Positions 19,231-32,050 of a stretch of 64,000 nucleotides of DNA are shown here, one piece after another. Position numbers and translations under genes: made by a program. Origin of the DNA: Candidatus Tectimicrobiota bacterium (GTDB lineage: Bacteria; Tectomicrobia; Entotheonellia; Entotheonellales; Entotheonellaceae); contig BPKO01000003.1 in NCBI GenBank assembly GCA_026005175.1, positions 310,001 through 374,000 of the forward strand, given 5' to 3'. Below the pieces are notes generated by a model. It was not told the origin of the DNA. It saw only the letters and a program-made list of their open reading frames with translations, and searched no databases. Position 1 is the stretch's first letter, and every line of letters starts with the position of its first letter.

Positions 19231-19380
19231 GACATGCCCTTGGGGCAAAGGGCGGGCAGCCACCAGACCAGGGGCCAAGCGCCACGTGCGCCCGGCACCG
19301 GCAGTGCCAGGGGGCTGGTATGGTTCTTGCTTCTGCCGCCGGTGGTCATACAGAATGCGGCATGTCTTAAGGAGAAGACG

Positions 19381-20112
19381 ATGGGCAAGCCAGGTTCCGG
19401 TTTTCTGGTCCTCGGCCTGCTGCTCCTGGCCGGGGCGGCGGCGGCCGACAGCGTGACAGTGGCTCTCGACCCGGGCCTAACCCAGCTCACCGCCGCGGTC
19501 ACCGACGAGATCGCCACCGGCGCGGAAATGGCCGGCATGCACGTTACTGCCGTCTTCGGGGATGGCTCGGCCGAGACGATCGTCTGGACGGCCACGGGCA
19601 GCGAGGCCGGGGCGGCCCTGGGCACCAACTGGTCGCTGAGTCAAAACGGCGATACGGGCTCCCTGGCGTTTTTCCCCGCCTTGTCGGGGCCCTGGATTCT
19701 GACCAACAACACCGGCCAGAGCATCACTCGGCTGCTGATCGACACCGGCCCAGACAACGCCGCTTTCGACACCACCACGGCGGCCGCAGGGACGCCGGGG
19801 TCGGGACTGGGGCAAAGCTTTGCCGTTATTCCGTTTCTGAGCAGTACGGGGCTCGACATCGCGGCCACTTACCGGGATGCGGTGGCGCTGTTTGGCAGCG
19901 ATCCCGTGGGGGATCTCTTTCGCGTTCTCGAGCTCACCTTCACCAATGCCGGCGGCTTTGCCACAGGCATGACCCTGGCCTTTCTGGCCGATACCGATCA
20001 GGTGGCCGGGCCCTTGCAGCCCATTCCCGAGCCCACCTCCTTGCTCCTGCTGGGCACGGGACTGCTGCTGGGTGGCTGGGTGCTGCGACGACGGCAGGTG
20101 CTGCAGCTGTAG
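19381..20112 (+). CDS. PEP-CTERM sorting domain protein
   Basis: Signal peptide; C-terminus PIPEPTSLLLLGTGLLLGGWVLRRRQ. Confidence 0.9.
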   Translation: MGKPGSGFLVLGLLLLAGAAAADSVTVALDPGLTQLTAAVTDEIATGAEMAGMHVTAVFGDGSAETIVWTATGSEAGAALGTNWSLSQNGDTGSLAFFPALSGPWILTNNTGQSITRLLIDTGPDNAAFDTTTAAAGTPGSGLGQSFAVIPFLSSTGLDIAATYRDAVALFGSDPVGDLFRVLELTFTNAGGFATGMTLAFLADTDQVAGPLQPIPEPTSLLLLGTGLLLGGWVLRRRQVLQL

Positions 20113-20205
20113 CCCAACGCCGGCGGCGCGGGCTGCGTGTTCCCATGCTTGACACGCCCGGCCACACCGGCTACCTTAGCCGCAGCGGTGACGCGGGAGA
20201 GCGGC

Positions 20206-20514
20206 ATGAACGACGTGGCAGCCCGGCTTAGCGACTTGCACAAGCGCATCGACGACCTGCGCGGGGAAATGACTGCCCGCTTTGCCGACACCAACAAGCG
20301 CATCGACGACCTGCGCGGGGAAATGTCTACCCGCTTTGCCGACACCAACAAGCGCATCGACGACCTGCGCAGCGAGATGACCCATCGCTTTACCGACCTC
20401 AATCAGCGCTTTACCGACCTCAACCAGCGCTTTACCACCCTCATGTGGGTGATTACCGCTTGGTTCAGCCTGCTCACCGTGCTGACGATTCTCTTTAGGT
20501 TTCTCAGGATTTAG
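20206..20514 (+). CDS. Coiled-coil protein with C-terminal transmembrane anchor
   Basis: Heptad-like KRIDDLRGEMTARFADTN repeats then MWVITAWFSLLTVLTILFRF. Confidence 0.75.
   Translation: MNDVAARLSDLHKRIDDLRGEMTARFADTNKRIDDLRGEMSTRFADTNKRIDDLRSEMTHRFTDLNQRFTDLNQRFTTLMWVITAWFSLLTVLTILFRFLRI
20242..20403 (+). repeat. 54-bp in-frame tandem repeat, three copies
   Basis: aagcgcatcgacgacctgcgc at 20242, 20296, 20350. Confidence 0.9.
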
Positions 20515-20538
20515 TCCGGCACGGCCCATGGAGACCCC

Positions 20539-23022
20539 TCAGGGCGGCGGCTCGCTTCCTTTGCCGTGCTGCCAGGCCAGCCAGCGCTCGGCAAAGTAGC
20601 GCAGCCGCGCGTCCACGCGGCCGTTGACCGTCTCGGGCGGGTAGGTATGGTCCGGCTGGCGCGTGCCGGCCGGCAGGCCCATGAGAATGGGCAGCCCCTC
20701 GTCGATGTGGGTAATGGGGTAGAGGTGAAACTGCCCGGCCCGCACCGCTGCTACCACGTCCTGGCGTAGCATGAGGTCGTCGACGTTCTGCGCCGGCAAA
20801 ATTACCCCCTGCCTGCCGGTGAGCCCCTGCAGACGGCAGACATCGAAAAAGCCCTCGATTTTCTCGTTGATGCCGCTGACCGGCTGCACGTGGCCCTTCT
20901 GGTCCACCGAGCCGGTGACGGCGATGCCCTGGGCCACCGGCAGCTGCGCCAGGCTGGAGAGCAGGGCGTACATTTCGGCCGCCGAGGCGCTGTCGCCGGC
21001 AATGCCCTCGTAGGCCTGCTCCACGCACAGGCTGGCGCTGAGGATGAGGGGCTTGTCGTGGGCGTAGGCGTGCCGCAAGTAGCCGCTGAGGATCAGCACC
21101 CCTTTGGTGTAAGCGGCATCGCCCAGGTTGGCCTCGCGCTCGATGTTCACCACCCCGGCGTCGCCCATGCCCACCTCGGCGGTGATGCGGATGGGGAAGC
21201 CAAAGGCGTAGTCTTCTTCCAGCTCGTAAAGGGCAATGCCGTTGACTTGCCCCACCACGGCACCACGGGTGGTGACCAGCAGCAGGCCTTCGGCGAGCAG
21301 CTCGTGGAACTTTTCCTCCACCAGGTTGAGGCGCGCGGTGCGCTCGCGCAGCGCTTGTTCGACGGCGGCGCGCGTCACCACCGCCTCTCCCGCCTTGCCG
21401 GCCCAGTAGTCGGCCTCGCGCAGCACGTCGGCGATCAGGTCGAGGCGGGCACTCAGGCGATTTTGCCGCCCCGCCAGGCGCACCCCGTACTCCACCACCG
21501 CCGCCACTGCCGTGCGGTCAAAAGGCCGCAGGCGCTCTTCCTCGCAAATGCGGCGGATGAAGCCGGCGTACTGCAGGACGCTCTGCGTGTGGCGCGGAAT
21601 GGTGGTGTCGAAGTCGGCTTTCACTTTGAACAGCCGCCGGAAGGCTTCGTCGGCCTCGCTCAGGGAGGCGTAGAGCTCCTCGTCGCCGATGACGATGACT
21701 TTGACCTCGCAGGGGATGGGCTCGGGCTTGAGGGTGGTGCTGGGCACCAGGGCAAAGTGGTCGGAGGGCTGGATTTCCGCCTGCCGGTAGCGCAAGACGC
21801 GCTTGAGGGCCGGCCACACCAAGGGATCGGCAAAAGCATCGAGGGCGTTGAAGACCAGGAAGCCGCCGTTGGCGCGGTGGATGGCACCGGCGCGGATGCC
21901 GGTGAAGTCGCAGCGCCACACCCCCCCGTACTCGAGCGTCGGCTCGATGGCCCCAAAGAGGTTCTTATACGTGGGAGAGGTTTCAAAAATTACTGGCGTT
22001 CCATGAGTTTCTGTATTGTCAACGATGACATTGACCTGGTATTCCAGGAAGGGGTCCTCTTCGGGCGGGGGCGCAGCTTCTTTGTCGGTGGGAGCCGGCT
22101 CGCGGAAGCGCTCCAGGTCCTCGTTGAGCGCTTCTTCCACTTCCTGGAAGTACTGGTGCACTTTGGCCTCGCGAAACGGCGCCGCGGCATCGGCCACCGC
22201 CTGCCGAATAAGCGGCCGCAGCAGCGAGCGTTCCAGGGCCGCGATGGCTTCTTCGGTCTCGCGGCGCAGGCGCAAGACGTCGGCAAAGACCCCGGCCAGC
22301 TCGGCGCTCAGGGTGGCGTACTGGGCCTGCAGGTGGCGGTAGCGCTCCGGAGAAAGACGGCCTCGCTCCAGCAGCTCCTCGAGCTCGGCCATGGGCACCA
22401 GCCGCCCTTTGATCACCGGCGCCAGCTCCGGTGCCAGCGACAGGTCGCCCTCGTGCCACAGCAGGCCAAAGTGCGGCTCCAGGCGACGCTCGAACTGCTT
22501 GAGCAGCCGCTGCTCGCGCCGCTGCGCCTGGCGCAGGCGCTCCTCCTTGCGCCGCTGGAAGCCCTCGCTGGCCAGCACGCGCGGGATCTCCCGGCGCAGG
22601 GTGGCCAGCAGGCCTTCCATCGCCTTTTTGAGCGCCTTGCCCTGGCCAGCCGGCAAAACGAGCAGGCGCGGGCAGTCGGGGTTTTTGAAGTTGTAGACGT
22701 AGCACAGGTCGGGGGGCGGCGTGCCCTGGCCGCGCCGGGCGGCCAGCAGCTGCTGCACCGCCGTCAGCTTGCCGGTGCCAGTGGTGCCGCAGACGTAAAC
22801 GTTGTAGCCGATTTTGCCCAGCTCCACCCCCAGCGTCAAGGCCTTGCAGGCCCGCTCCTGGCCGATGATGCCCGCCAGAGGCGGCACCTCGGCGGTGGTG
22901 CCAAAGGGCAGCTGTTCAGGATCGCACGACCAGCGTAGTTTCTCAGGGGGCACCTCCGGCGGGAGTGCGGCAGCGCCGGCTTCCTGCGCCTCTGCCCCGG
23001 CGCGGTCAAAGGTGTCCGGCAT
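20539..23022 (-). CDS. Lon-family (LonB-like, AAA_32) ATP-dependent protease
   Basis: GTTGTGK Walker A; ANGGFLVFNALDAF; proteolytic GDSASAAEMYALLSSLAQLPVAQGIAVTGSVDQKGHVQPVSGINEKIEGFF with Ser-Lys dyad. Confidence 0.93.
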   Translation of the reverse strand: MPDTFDRAGAEAQEAGAAALPPEVPPEKLRWSCDPEQLPFGTTAEVPPLAGIIGQERACKALTLGVELGKIGYNVYVCGTTGTGKLTAVQQLLAARRGQGTPPPDLCYVYNFKNPDCPRLLVLPAGQGKALKKAMEGLLATLRREIPRVLASEGFQRRKEERLRQAQRREQRLLKQFERRLEPHFGLLWHEGDLSLAPELAPVIKGRLVPMAELEELLERGRLSPERYRHLQAQYATLSAELAGVFADVLRLRRETEEAIAALERSLLRPLIRQAVADAAAPFREAKVHQYFQEVEEALNEDLERFREPAPTDKEAAPPPEEDPFLEYQVNVIVDNTETHGTPVIFETSPTYKNLFGAIEPTLEYGGVWRCDFTGIRAGAIHRANGGFLVFNALDAFADPLVWPALKRVLRYRQAEIQPSDHFALVPSTTLKPEPIPCEVKVIVIGDEELYASLSEADEAFRRLFKVKADFDTTIPRHTQSVLQYAGFIRRICEEERLRPFDRTAVAAVVEYGVRLAGRQNRLSARLDLIADVLREADYWAGKAGEAVVTRAAVEQALRERTARLNLVEEKFHELLAEGLLLVTTRGAVVGQVNGIALYELEEDYAFGFPIRITAEVGMGDAGVVNIEREANLGDAAYTKGVLILSGYLRHAYAHDKPLILSASLCVEQAYEGIAGDSASAAEMYALLSSLAQLPVAQGIAVTGSVDQKGHVQPVSGINEKIEGFFDVCRLQGLTGRQGVILPAQNVDDLMLRQDVVAAVRAGQFHLYPITHIDEGLPILMGLPAGTRQPDHTYPPETVNGRVDARLRYFAERWLAWQHGKGSEPPP

Positions 23023-23122
23023 GCGGCCTCCTCCAGCAAAGCGCCCGCGGGTCTTGCAGGCGCCGCAACCCGCTGGCGGCGTTCAGGGCGTCATGCATCG
23101 GCGGGACGGCAGCCAGGGCGCT

Positions 23123-25247
<2,125 letters not shown>

Positions 25248-25248
25248 C

Positions 25249-25845
25249 ATGTGGCCGTGGCGGCGACACCCCAGGCCTTCTCGCGAGGTCATCATCGTCT
25301 CCGGCCTGCCGCGCTCGGGCACCTCAATGATGATGCGCATGCTGGCGGCCGGCGGCATGGCGGTGCTGACCGACCACCAGCGCCCTCCGGATGAAGACAA
25401 CCCGCGGGGCTACTTCGAGCTTGAGGCGGCAAAAAGAATCAAAGAAGACGCCTCGTTTCTTGCGCAGGCGCAGGGCAAGGCGGTGAAGCTGGTGTCGGCG
25501 CTGCTTTACTACCTGCCGGCCGACCGGCCGTACCGGGTCATTTTCATGGAACGCCACCTGGCCGAAGTGCTGGCCTCGCAGAAAAAAATGCTCCAGCGGC
25601 GGGGAAAGCCGGTGGCCGAGGACGACGCGCGCATGGCGCAGGTGTTTGCCAAGCACCTCGCCGAGGTCAAGGCGTGGCTGGCCCAGCAGCCCCACATCGC
25701 CTGCCTCTACGTCTCCTACCACCAGGTGATCGCCGCCCCGCAGGCACAGGCGCGGGCCGTTAACCGCTTCCTGGGCGGCGGCCTCGACGTCAAGCGCATG
25801 GCGCAAGCGGTGGAAGCGGCGCTGTATCGCAACCGCGCTTCGTAG
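25249..25845 (+). CDS. Sulfotransferase family protein
   Basis: VIIVSGLPRSGTSMMMRML PAPS-binding P-loop-like motif; start overlaps sat-cysC stop region. Confidence 0.82.
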   Translation: MWPWRRHPRPSREVIIVSGLPRSGTSMMMRMLAAGGMAVLTDHQRPPDEDNPRGYFELEAAKRIKEDASFLAQAQGKAVKLVSALLYYLPADRPYRVIFMERHLAEVLASQKKMLQRRGKPVAEDDARMAQVFAKHLAEVKAWLAQQPHIACLYVSYHQVIAAPQAQARAVNRFLGGGLDVKRMAQAVEAALYRNRAS

Positions 25846-25846
25846 C

Positions 25847-27860
25847 TTAAGGCAGCACCACCGCCAGCGGCACCGTGGTCGCCGTTGCCGTCGCTTTCCC
25901 CACCACCGGCACCTCCCAGGCCACTTGCCGCAAGGCGCAAATGCCGCCGGCCTGCGTCTGGCAAAGCACCAGTCGCAGCGCCAGGGACACCACCGCGCGG
26001 GCCGCCGCGCGCTGCACTTGCAGCGGCACTTCCAGGGGCAGCTGCAGCGGCTGCAGCGTCTGCTGGCGATAGGCCACCGGCACCTCTGCGGCATCGCCGC
26101 GCACCTCGACGGCCAGGGTGGCAGGGGCTTCGGGATTCAGCTTCCAACCCGCTGGCAGCTGCGGCCGCAGCTGCAAGATGACCGGCGTGGCCACCGGCAG
26201 TGCCTGCTCGGCCACGCGGATGACGGTGGCCGCCGGCGCCAGGGTGGGCGCCGGCGGTGCCAGCGCCGGCAGCGCCAGGGTGCGCACGGTGCCGGCTTTG
26301 AGGTCCACCACCCGCACGCGGTGGTTGTTGGTATCGGCAACGTACAGGCGGTCGCCGGCCGCACTCAGCCCGCCGGGCTCGTCGAACTGCGCCTGCTCTG
26401 CGGCGCCATCGCGGCTGCCGGAGGTGCCGCTTCCGGCCAGGGTGGTGAGGCGGCCGCGGGAGAGGTCGAGGACTTTGAGCTTGTAGTTGTACGTGTCGGC
26501 CACGTAGAGGCGGCCGTCGGCGTAGGCCAGGCCCAGCGGATGCTGGAGGCGCGCTTCGCGGCCGGAGCCGTCGCGGTCACCAAACGTAAAGAGGCCGCCG
26601 CCGGCCAGGGTGGTGACTTCCCCAGAAGGGGCAAGGCCGATGCGGCGTACGGCGTTGGCTTCGGTGTCGGCCACATAGAGCCGTGCGCCATCGCCGCTGA
26701 GGCCGCTTGGCTGCGCCAGCAGCGCTTCGCTGCGCTCCCCGTCGCGCAGGCCCTCTTCGCCGGTGCCGGCAAAGGGCTCCAGCCACCCCGTGGGCAGGTG
26801 CAGGCGCCAGATCTGGTGCATGCCGGCCATGGCGATGTAGAGGCTGTCGCCCTGCAAGAAGAGGTCCCAGGGCGAGTTGAGCGGCGTGCGGCGGGCCGCC
26901 CCGGGGACGTTCCACGCCAAGGCCTTGGCCCCCGTGCCGGCCAGGGTGGTCACCGTGCCCTGCTGCAAGTCAACGCGGCGCAGCAAGTGATTGCCGGTGT
27001 CGGCCACGTAGAGCACCTCGCCGTCCAGCGCCAGACCTTGTGGGGCGCGAAAGGTGGCGGTGGCCAGAGGGGCCGTCTTCTGCCCCGGGCTGCCCGCTGC
27101 CGACCACCGCCAGCAACCGGCCCTCCAGATCGGTCACCACCAGGCGGTGATGGCCGCTGTCGGCAATAAAAAGCCGCGACGAGGCGGCATCGGCCAGCAC
27201 CTTGCCCGGGTAGCGCAGGGCGGTGGCGGCCGGCGGCGGCAAGGCCACCGCCGGTGCCGCGCCGGGCCGCAGCGTCCCCTTACGCCGGTGGTACGCCACC
27301 GTGGCGGCGATGAGGCGCTCCAGGCGCTGGTCGTGGTTCTCGCCCACAAAGCCCTGCAAGATCCGGCCCTCGGGGTCGATGACCACCAGCGTCGGCCAGC
27401 CCGGCACGCGGTAAGCCTGCCAGAGCTGCCAGTGCGGGTCGTTGACCACCGGATGGCGGATGCCGTAGCGCGCCACCGCCTGCTGCACGCTGTGCAGGGT
27501 GGCTTCGTGCGGGTACTTGGGGGTATGGACGCCGATGACCACCAGCACGTCGGCAAACGCCGTCTCCAGGCGGCGCAGCAGCGGCTGCACGTGCAGGCAG
27601 TTGATGCACCCGGCGGTCCAGAAGTCCAGCAGCACCACTTTCCCACGCAGGGCGCGCAGCGACAGCGGCTGCGCGCGGTTGACCCACGCCAGGCCGGCAG
27701 GAAACTCTGGCGCCGGGGTGCCCGCCGTGGTGACCAGCGCTTGTCGTGCTCCTGTCGCTTTCCTGAGGCAGCCCGCTGCTGGCCCCCCACAGCAAGACAA
27801 GCAACACCAGCCCTGGCAGCGCCTGCCCTCTTCTGCCCTCTCGCCGCATCCCCTTTCTCC
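25847..27860 (-). CDS. TlpA-like thioredoxin + NHL-repeat protein (NHLRC2-like), apparently frameshifted near 27060 and near 27775
   Basis: Signal MRREGRRGQALPGLVLLVLLW in one frame; KVVLLDFWTAGCINCLHVQPLL in the next; LYVADTGNHLLRRVDL NHL repeats in ORF 25847-27016. Confidence 0.8.
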
Positions 27861-27978
27861 TTTTCCGTGCCGCATTGTACCAGAGCCCTGCCGGCAGGCC
27901 AAGCGGACTATCTTGCTGGCAGGACTGCCGCCTGCCTGGTATACTCCTCAGCAATCCTGGCGGTTGAGGACGCGTTTT

Positions 27979-28908
27979 ATGGCGGCATCCACGGTCACCC
28001 TGGGCCTCATCCAGATGCAGGCGCGGCCCACGCCGGCCGAGAACCTGGCCGTGGCCCAGGAGCGCATTCGCGCCGCTGCTGCCCAAGGGGCGCAGATCAT
28101 TTGCTTGCAGGAGCTCTTTGCCTCCCCTTACTTCTGCCAGCACGAAGACGCGCGGCACTTTGCCCTCGCCGAGCCCATTCCCGGCCCGACCACCTCGGCC
28201 CTGGCGCGGCTGGCCGCGGCGCTGCAGGTGGTGCTCATCGTGCCGCTCTTTGAGCGCCGCACTGCGGGCTTGTACCACAACAGCGCCGTCATCCTCGACG
28301 CCGACGGCACCTGCTTGGGAACGTACCGCAAGATGCACCTCCCCGACGACCCGGGCTACTACGAGAAGTTTTACTTCGCCCCAGGGGATCTGGGGTTTCA
28401 CAGCTACGCCACCCGCTACGGGCGCATCGGGGTCCTCATTTGCTGGGACCAGTGGTTTCCTGAAGCCGCCCGCCTCACCGCCCTCGGCGGGGCGCAAGTG
28501 CTCTTTTATCCCAGCGCCATTGGCTGGCACGACGGCGAGCCGGCCGCCGTCAGGCAAGCGCAGCACGAGGCCTGGGAAGTGGTGCAGCGCAGCCACGCCA
28601 TTGCCAACGGCGTTTACGTGGCGGCCGTCAACCGCGTGGGGCGCGAAGGCGAGGTCACCTTCTGGGGGGCTTCTTTTGTCGCCGCCCCCGACGGCCGGGT
28701 GCTGGCGCGTGCTGCCCACGACGAAGAAGCGATCCTGGTGGTGACTTGTGACCTGGCGGCCATCGAGCGCATGCGCCACGACTGGCCTTTTCTGCGCGAC
28801 CGCCGCATCGACGCCTATGCCCCGCTTACCTGCAGGTTCCTCGACCATGCCGTCTCTGCCGCCGGTGGCCTACGGCTACCGCATGCCCGCGGAGTGGGAG
28901 CCCCATAG
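27979..28908 (+). CDS. aguB: N-carbamoylputrescine amidase
   Basis: Nitrilase fold: LQELFASPYFCQ, YRKMHLPDDPGYYEKFYFAPGD, ICWDQWFPEAARL. Confidence 0.92.
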   Translation: MAASTVTLGLIQMQARPTPAENLAVAQERIRAAAAQGAQIICLQELFASPYFCQHEDARHFALAEPIPGPTTSALARLAAALQVVLIVPLFERRTAGLYHNSAVILDADGTCLGTYRKMHLPDDPGYYEKFYFAPGDLGFHSYATRYGRIGVLICWDQWFPEAARLTALGGAQVLFYPSAIGWHDGEPAAVRQAQHEAWEVVQRSHAIANGVYVAAVNRVGREGEVTFWGASFVAAPDGRVLARAAHDEEAILVVTCDLAAIERMRHDWPFLRDRRIDAYAPLTCRFLDHAVSAAGGLRLPHARGVGAP

Positions 28909-29884
28909 CGCCACCTGGCTGGCCTGGCCGCACAACCGCGACAACTGGGAAGCGCAGCTCGAGCCGGTGCAGGCCCTTTTCTTGCGCCTCATTGCCGTGC
29001 TGCAGGCGCACGAAACCGTGCACCTGCTGGTCAACGACGCGGCCACGGAAGCCCACGTTCGGCAGCGGCTGGCGGCCCTGGGCTGCCAGCCGCGCCGGCT
29101 CGTCTGCCACCGGCTGCCCACCGTGGACGTATGGCTGCGCGACAGCGGCCCGACGTTTGTCACCGCCCCCCATGGCCTGGCCGCCGTCGCCTGGCGCTTC
29201 AATGCCTGGGGCGGCAAGTACGCCGACATGATGGCCGACGCCGCGCTGGCGCCCCAGATCGCCGCCCGCCTCGGCGTGCCCTGCTTCACCCCCGAGGTGG
29301 TGCTGGAAGGCGGCGCCATCGACGTCGACGGCTGCGGCAGCGCCCTGGCCACCGAGCAGTGCCTGCTGCATCCCAACCGCAACCCGCACCTGGCGCGCCG
29401 CGAGCTGGAGGGCCTTCTGCACGCCTACCTCGGCGTGCGGCGCCTCATCTGGCTCGGGCAGGGCCTGGCCGGCGACGACACCGACGGCCACGTCGACAAC
29501 ATCGCCCGCTTTGTGGCCCCCGCCACCGTGGTCTGCGCCCTGGCCACCGACCCGCGCGACGAAAACTTCGCCGCTTTGCAGGACAACTACCGGCGCCTAC
29601 AGGCGGCCACCGACGCTGCCGGCCGCCCTTTGCGCGTGGTGCCGCTTCCCCTCCCCGCCCCGCGCTATGCCGAGGACCTGCGCCTGCCCGCCAGCTACCT
29701 GAACTTTTACCTCGCCAACCGCCTCGTCCTGGTGCCCACTTACGACGACCCGCAGGATGCCGTGGCCCTGGCCACCCTGCAGCGCCTCTTTCCCGAGCGG
29801 CGCGTGCTCGGCCTGCCCTGCCTGCCGCTGGTGTGGGGCCAGGGCGCCCTCCACTGCGTCACCCAGCAGCAGCCCGCGGTTTAA
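28847..29884 (+). CDS. aguA: Agmatine deiminase
   Basis: WEPHSATWLAWPHNRDNW, VWLRDSGPTFV, FNAWGGKY, GDDTDGHVDNIARF; overlaps aguB end by 62 bp. Confidence 0.93.
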   Translation: MPSLPPVAYGYRMPAEWEPHSATWLAWPHNRDNWEAQLEPVQALFLRLIAVLQAHETVHLLVNDAATEAHVRQRLAALGCQPRRLVCHRLPTVDVWLRDSGPTFVTAPHGLAAVAWRFNAWGGKYADMMADAALAPQIAARLGVPCFTPEVVLEGGAIDVDGCGSALATEQCLLHPNRNPHLARRELEGLLHAYLGVRRLIWLGQGLAGDDTDGHVDNIARFVAPATVVCALATDPRDENFAALQDNYRRLQAATDAAGRPLRVVPLPLPAPRYAEDLRLPASYLNFYLANRLVLVPTYDDPQDAVALATLQRLFPERRVLGLPCLPLVWGQGALHCVTQQQPAV

Positions 29885-29944
29885 AATCCGCTGGCGGGCT
29901 GGTAAGATGAGGAAAGCGCCCCTCTTTTTGCAGAAAGGGTTGTT

Positions 29945-32034
29945 ATGACTTCACCGCCCAAGCACCCCAACCGGCTCATTCACGAAACCAGCCCTTACTT
30001 GCGCCAGCACGCCTACAACCCCGTGGACTGGTATCCCTGGGGACCGGAGGCGCTGGCCAAGGCGCGCGCCGAGGACAAGCCCATCCTGCTTTCGATCGGC
30101 TACTCGGCCTGCCACTGGTGCCACGTCATGGAGCGCGAGTGCTTCGAGAACGAGGCCATCGCCGCGCTGATGAACGCCCACTTCGTCAACATCAAAGTGG
30201 ACCGCGAGGAGCGGCCCGACCTGGACCACCTCTACCAAAGCGTGGTGCAGCTGATGACCGGGCAAGGGGGTTGGCCGCTGACCGTGTTTCTGACCCCCGA
30301 GCAGGAGCCGTTTTACGGCGGCACCTACTTTCCGCCCGACGACCGCTACGGGCGCCCCGGCTTTCCGCGCGTGCTGCGCGCGGTAGCCGAAGCCTACCGC
30401 CAGCGCCGGGGAGACATCGCCGCCAGCGTGCAGCAAATCCGCGAGGGCCCCTGCAGCGGCTGTCGACGTTTGCCGTTGAGGGGGAAACCGCCCTCACCCC
30501 GGAGCTTCTGGCGCAGGCTGCGCGGGGGCTGCTCAGCCAGATGGACACCGTGCACGGAGGCTTTGGCAGCCAGCCCAAGTTTCCCAACGCCACCAACCTC
30601 GAGTTCTTGCTGCGCTACTGGCACCGCAGCGGCGACCAGCGCGTTCTCGACCTGGTGACCCTTACCCTGGACGCCATGGCGCGCGGCGGCATTTACGACC
30701 AGCTCGGCGGCGGCTTTCACCGCTACGCGGTGGACGAGCGCTGGCGGGTGCCACACTTTGAAAAAATGCTTTACGACAACGCCCAGCTCTTGCCGCTCTA
30801 TGCCCACGCCTACCAGATCACCGGCAGCCCGCTTTACGCCCGCGTGGTACGCGAGACCCTGGCCTATCTGGAGCGCGAGATGTGGCACCCCGAAGGGGGC
30901 TTCTACGCCACCCAGGACGCCGACAGCGAAGGGGAAGAGGGCAAGTTTTACGTCTGGCGCAAAGCAGAAGTGGACGCCTTGCTGGGGGAGGCCTCACGGC
31001 TGGTCTGCCGCTACTACGACATTACGGAAACCGGCAACTGGGAACACGGCAAGAACATTCTGCACCTGACCCTGTCGCCCGAGCAGCTGGCCAGCCTCTT
31101 TGACCGCCCGCTGGCCGAGGTAACGGCGCAGCTCGAGGCGGCCAAGGCGGTGCTCTTTGCGGCACGCGAAAAGCGCGTCAAGCCCTTCCGTGACGAGAAG
31201 ATCCTCACGGCGTGGAACGGCCTGCTGCTTTCGGGCCTGCTCGAAGTTGCCAACGTGCTGGGCGAAACGCGCGTGGTACCTCTGGTGCAGCGCACTTTTG
31301 CCTTCATCGAGCGCCATCTCTTGCGCGACGGCCAGCTGCTGCGCGTTTACAAGGACGGGCAGGCCAAGCTGCCTGGCTACCTCGACGACTACGCCCTTTT
31401 CATCGCCGCCCTTCTGGATGCCTTCGAGAGCCTTGGCGAAGCGCGCTACTTCCGGCTGGCCCTGACGCTCACCGAGGTGATGCTCGAGGAATTTTGGGAC
31501 GAGGCACAAGGCGGCTTTTTCTTCACCGGCAAGCACCACGAAGCGCTGCTTGCCCGCCCCAAGCAGGTCTTCGACCAGGCCCTGCCTGCCGGCATGGCGG
31601 TCGCCACCCACGTCTTGCTGCGGCTGTACCACCTCACCGGGCGCGCGGATTACTTGCAGCGGGCCGAGCGCGTCTTGCGAGGGCTCGCCTCGGCCATGGC
31701 GCAGCACCCCTTTGGCTTTGGCAGCTTGCTCTGTGCGCTGGATTTCTACCTCGACAAGCCGCTCGAGGTGGTGATCATGGGGGCGCCGCAGGCCCCGGCC
31801 ACCCAGGCCCTGCGGCGCTGCGTCTACCAGCACTACCTGCCCAACCGGCTCGTGGTGCCGCTTGACCCGCAGCAATACGAGACCCTCCTGCAGGACCTGC
31901 CGCCCCTGCGGGACCTCCTGGCCGGCAAGGCGCCGATCAACGGGCAGCCCACCGCGTATGTCTGTCACGACTTTACCTGTTCTGCGCCGGTGACCGACCC
32001 CGCGGCCCTGGCGCCGCTGCTGCGCCGGCGCTGA
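29945..32034 (+). CDS. Thioredoxin-domain/DUF255 protein YyaL (SPATA20-like), apparent frameshift near 30447
   Basis: [32 protein letters not shown]...[13 protein letters not shown] in frame 2; [19 protein letters not shown] in frame 1. Confidence 0.9.
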
Positions 32035-32050
32035 GGAGGTGGGCTGAACA

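Noticed and set aside
20242-20403. CRISPR-like repeat array
   Set aside because: The 54-bp repeats are contiguous, in-frame and coding, without spacers.
20890-22938. 682-aa plus-strand ORF
   Set aside because: Antisense of the Lon-family protease, no recognisable domain.
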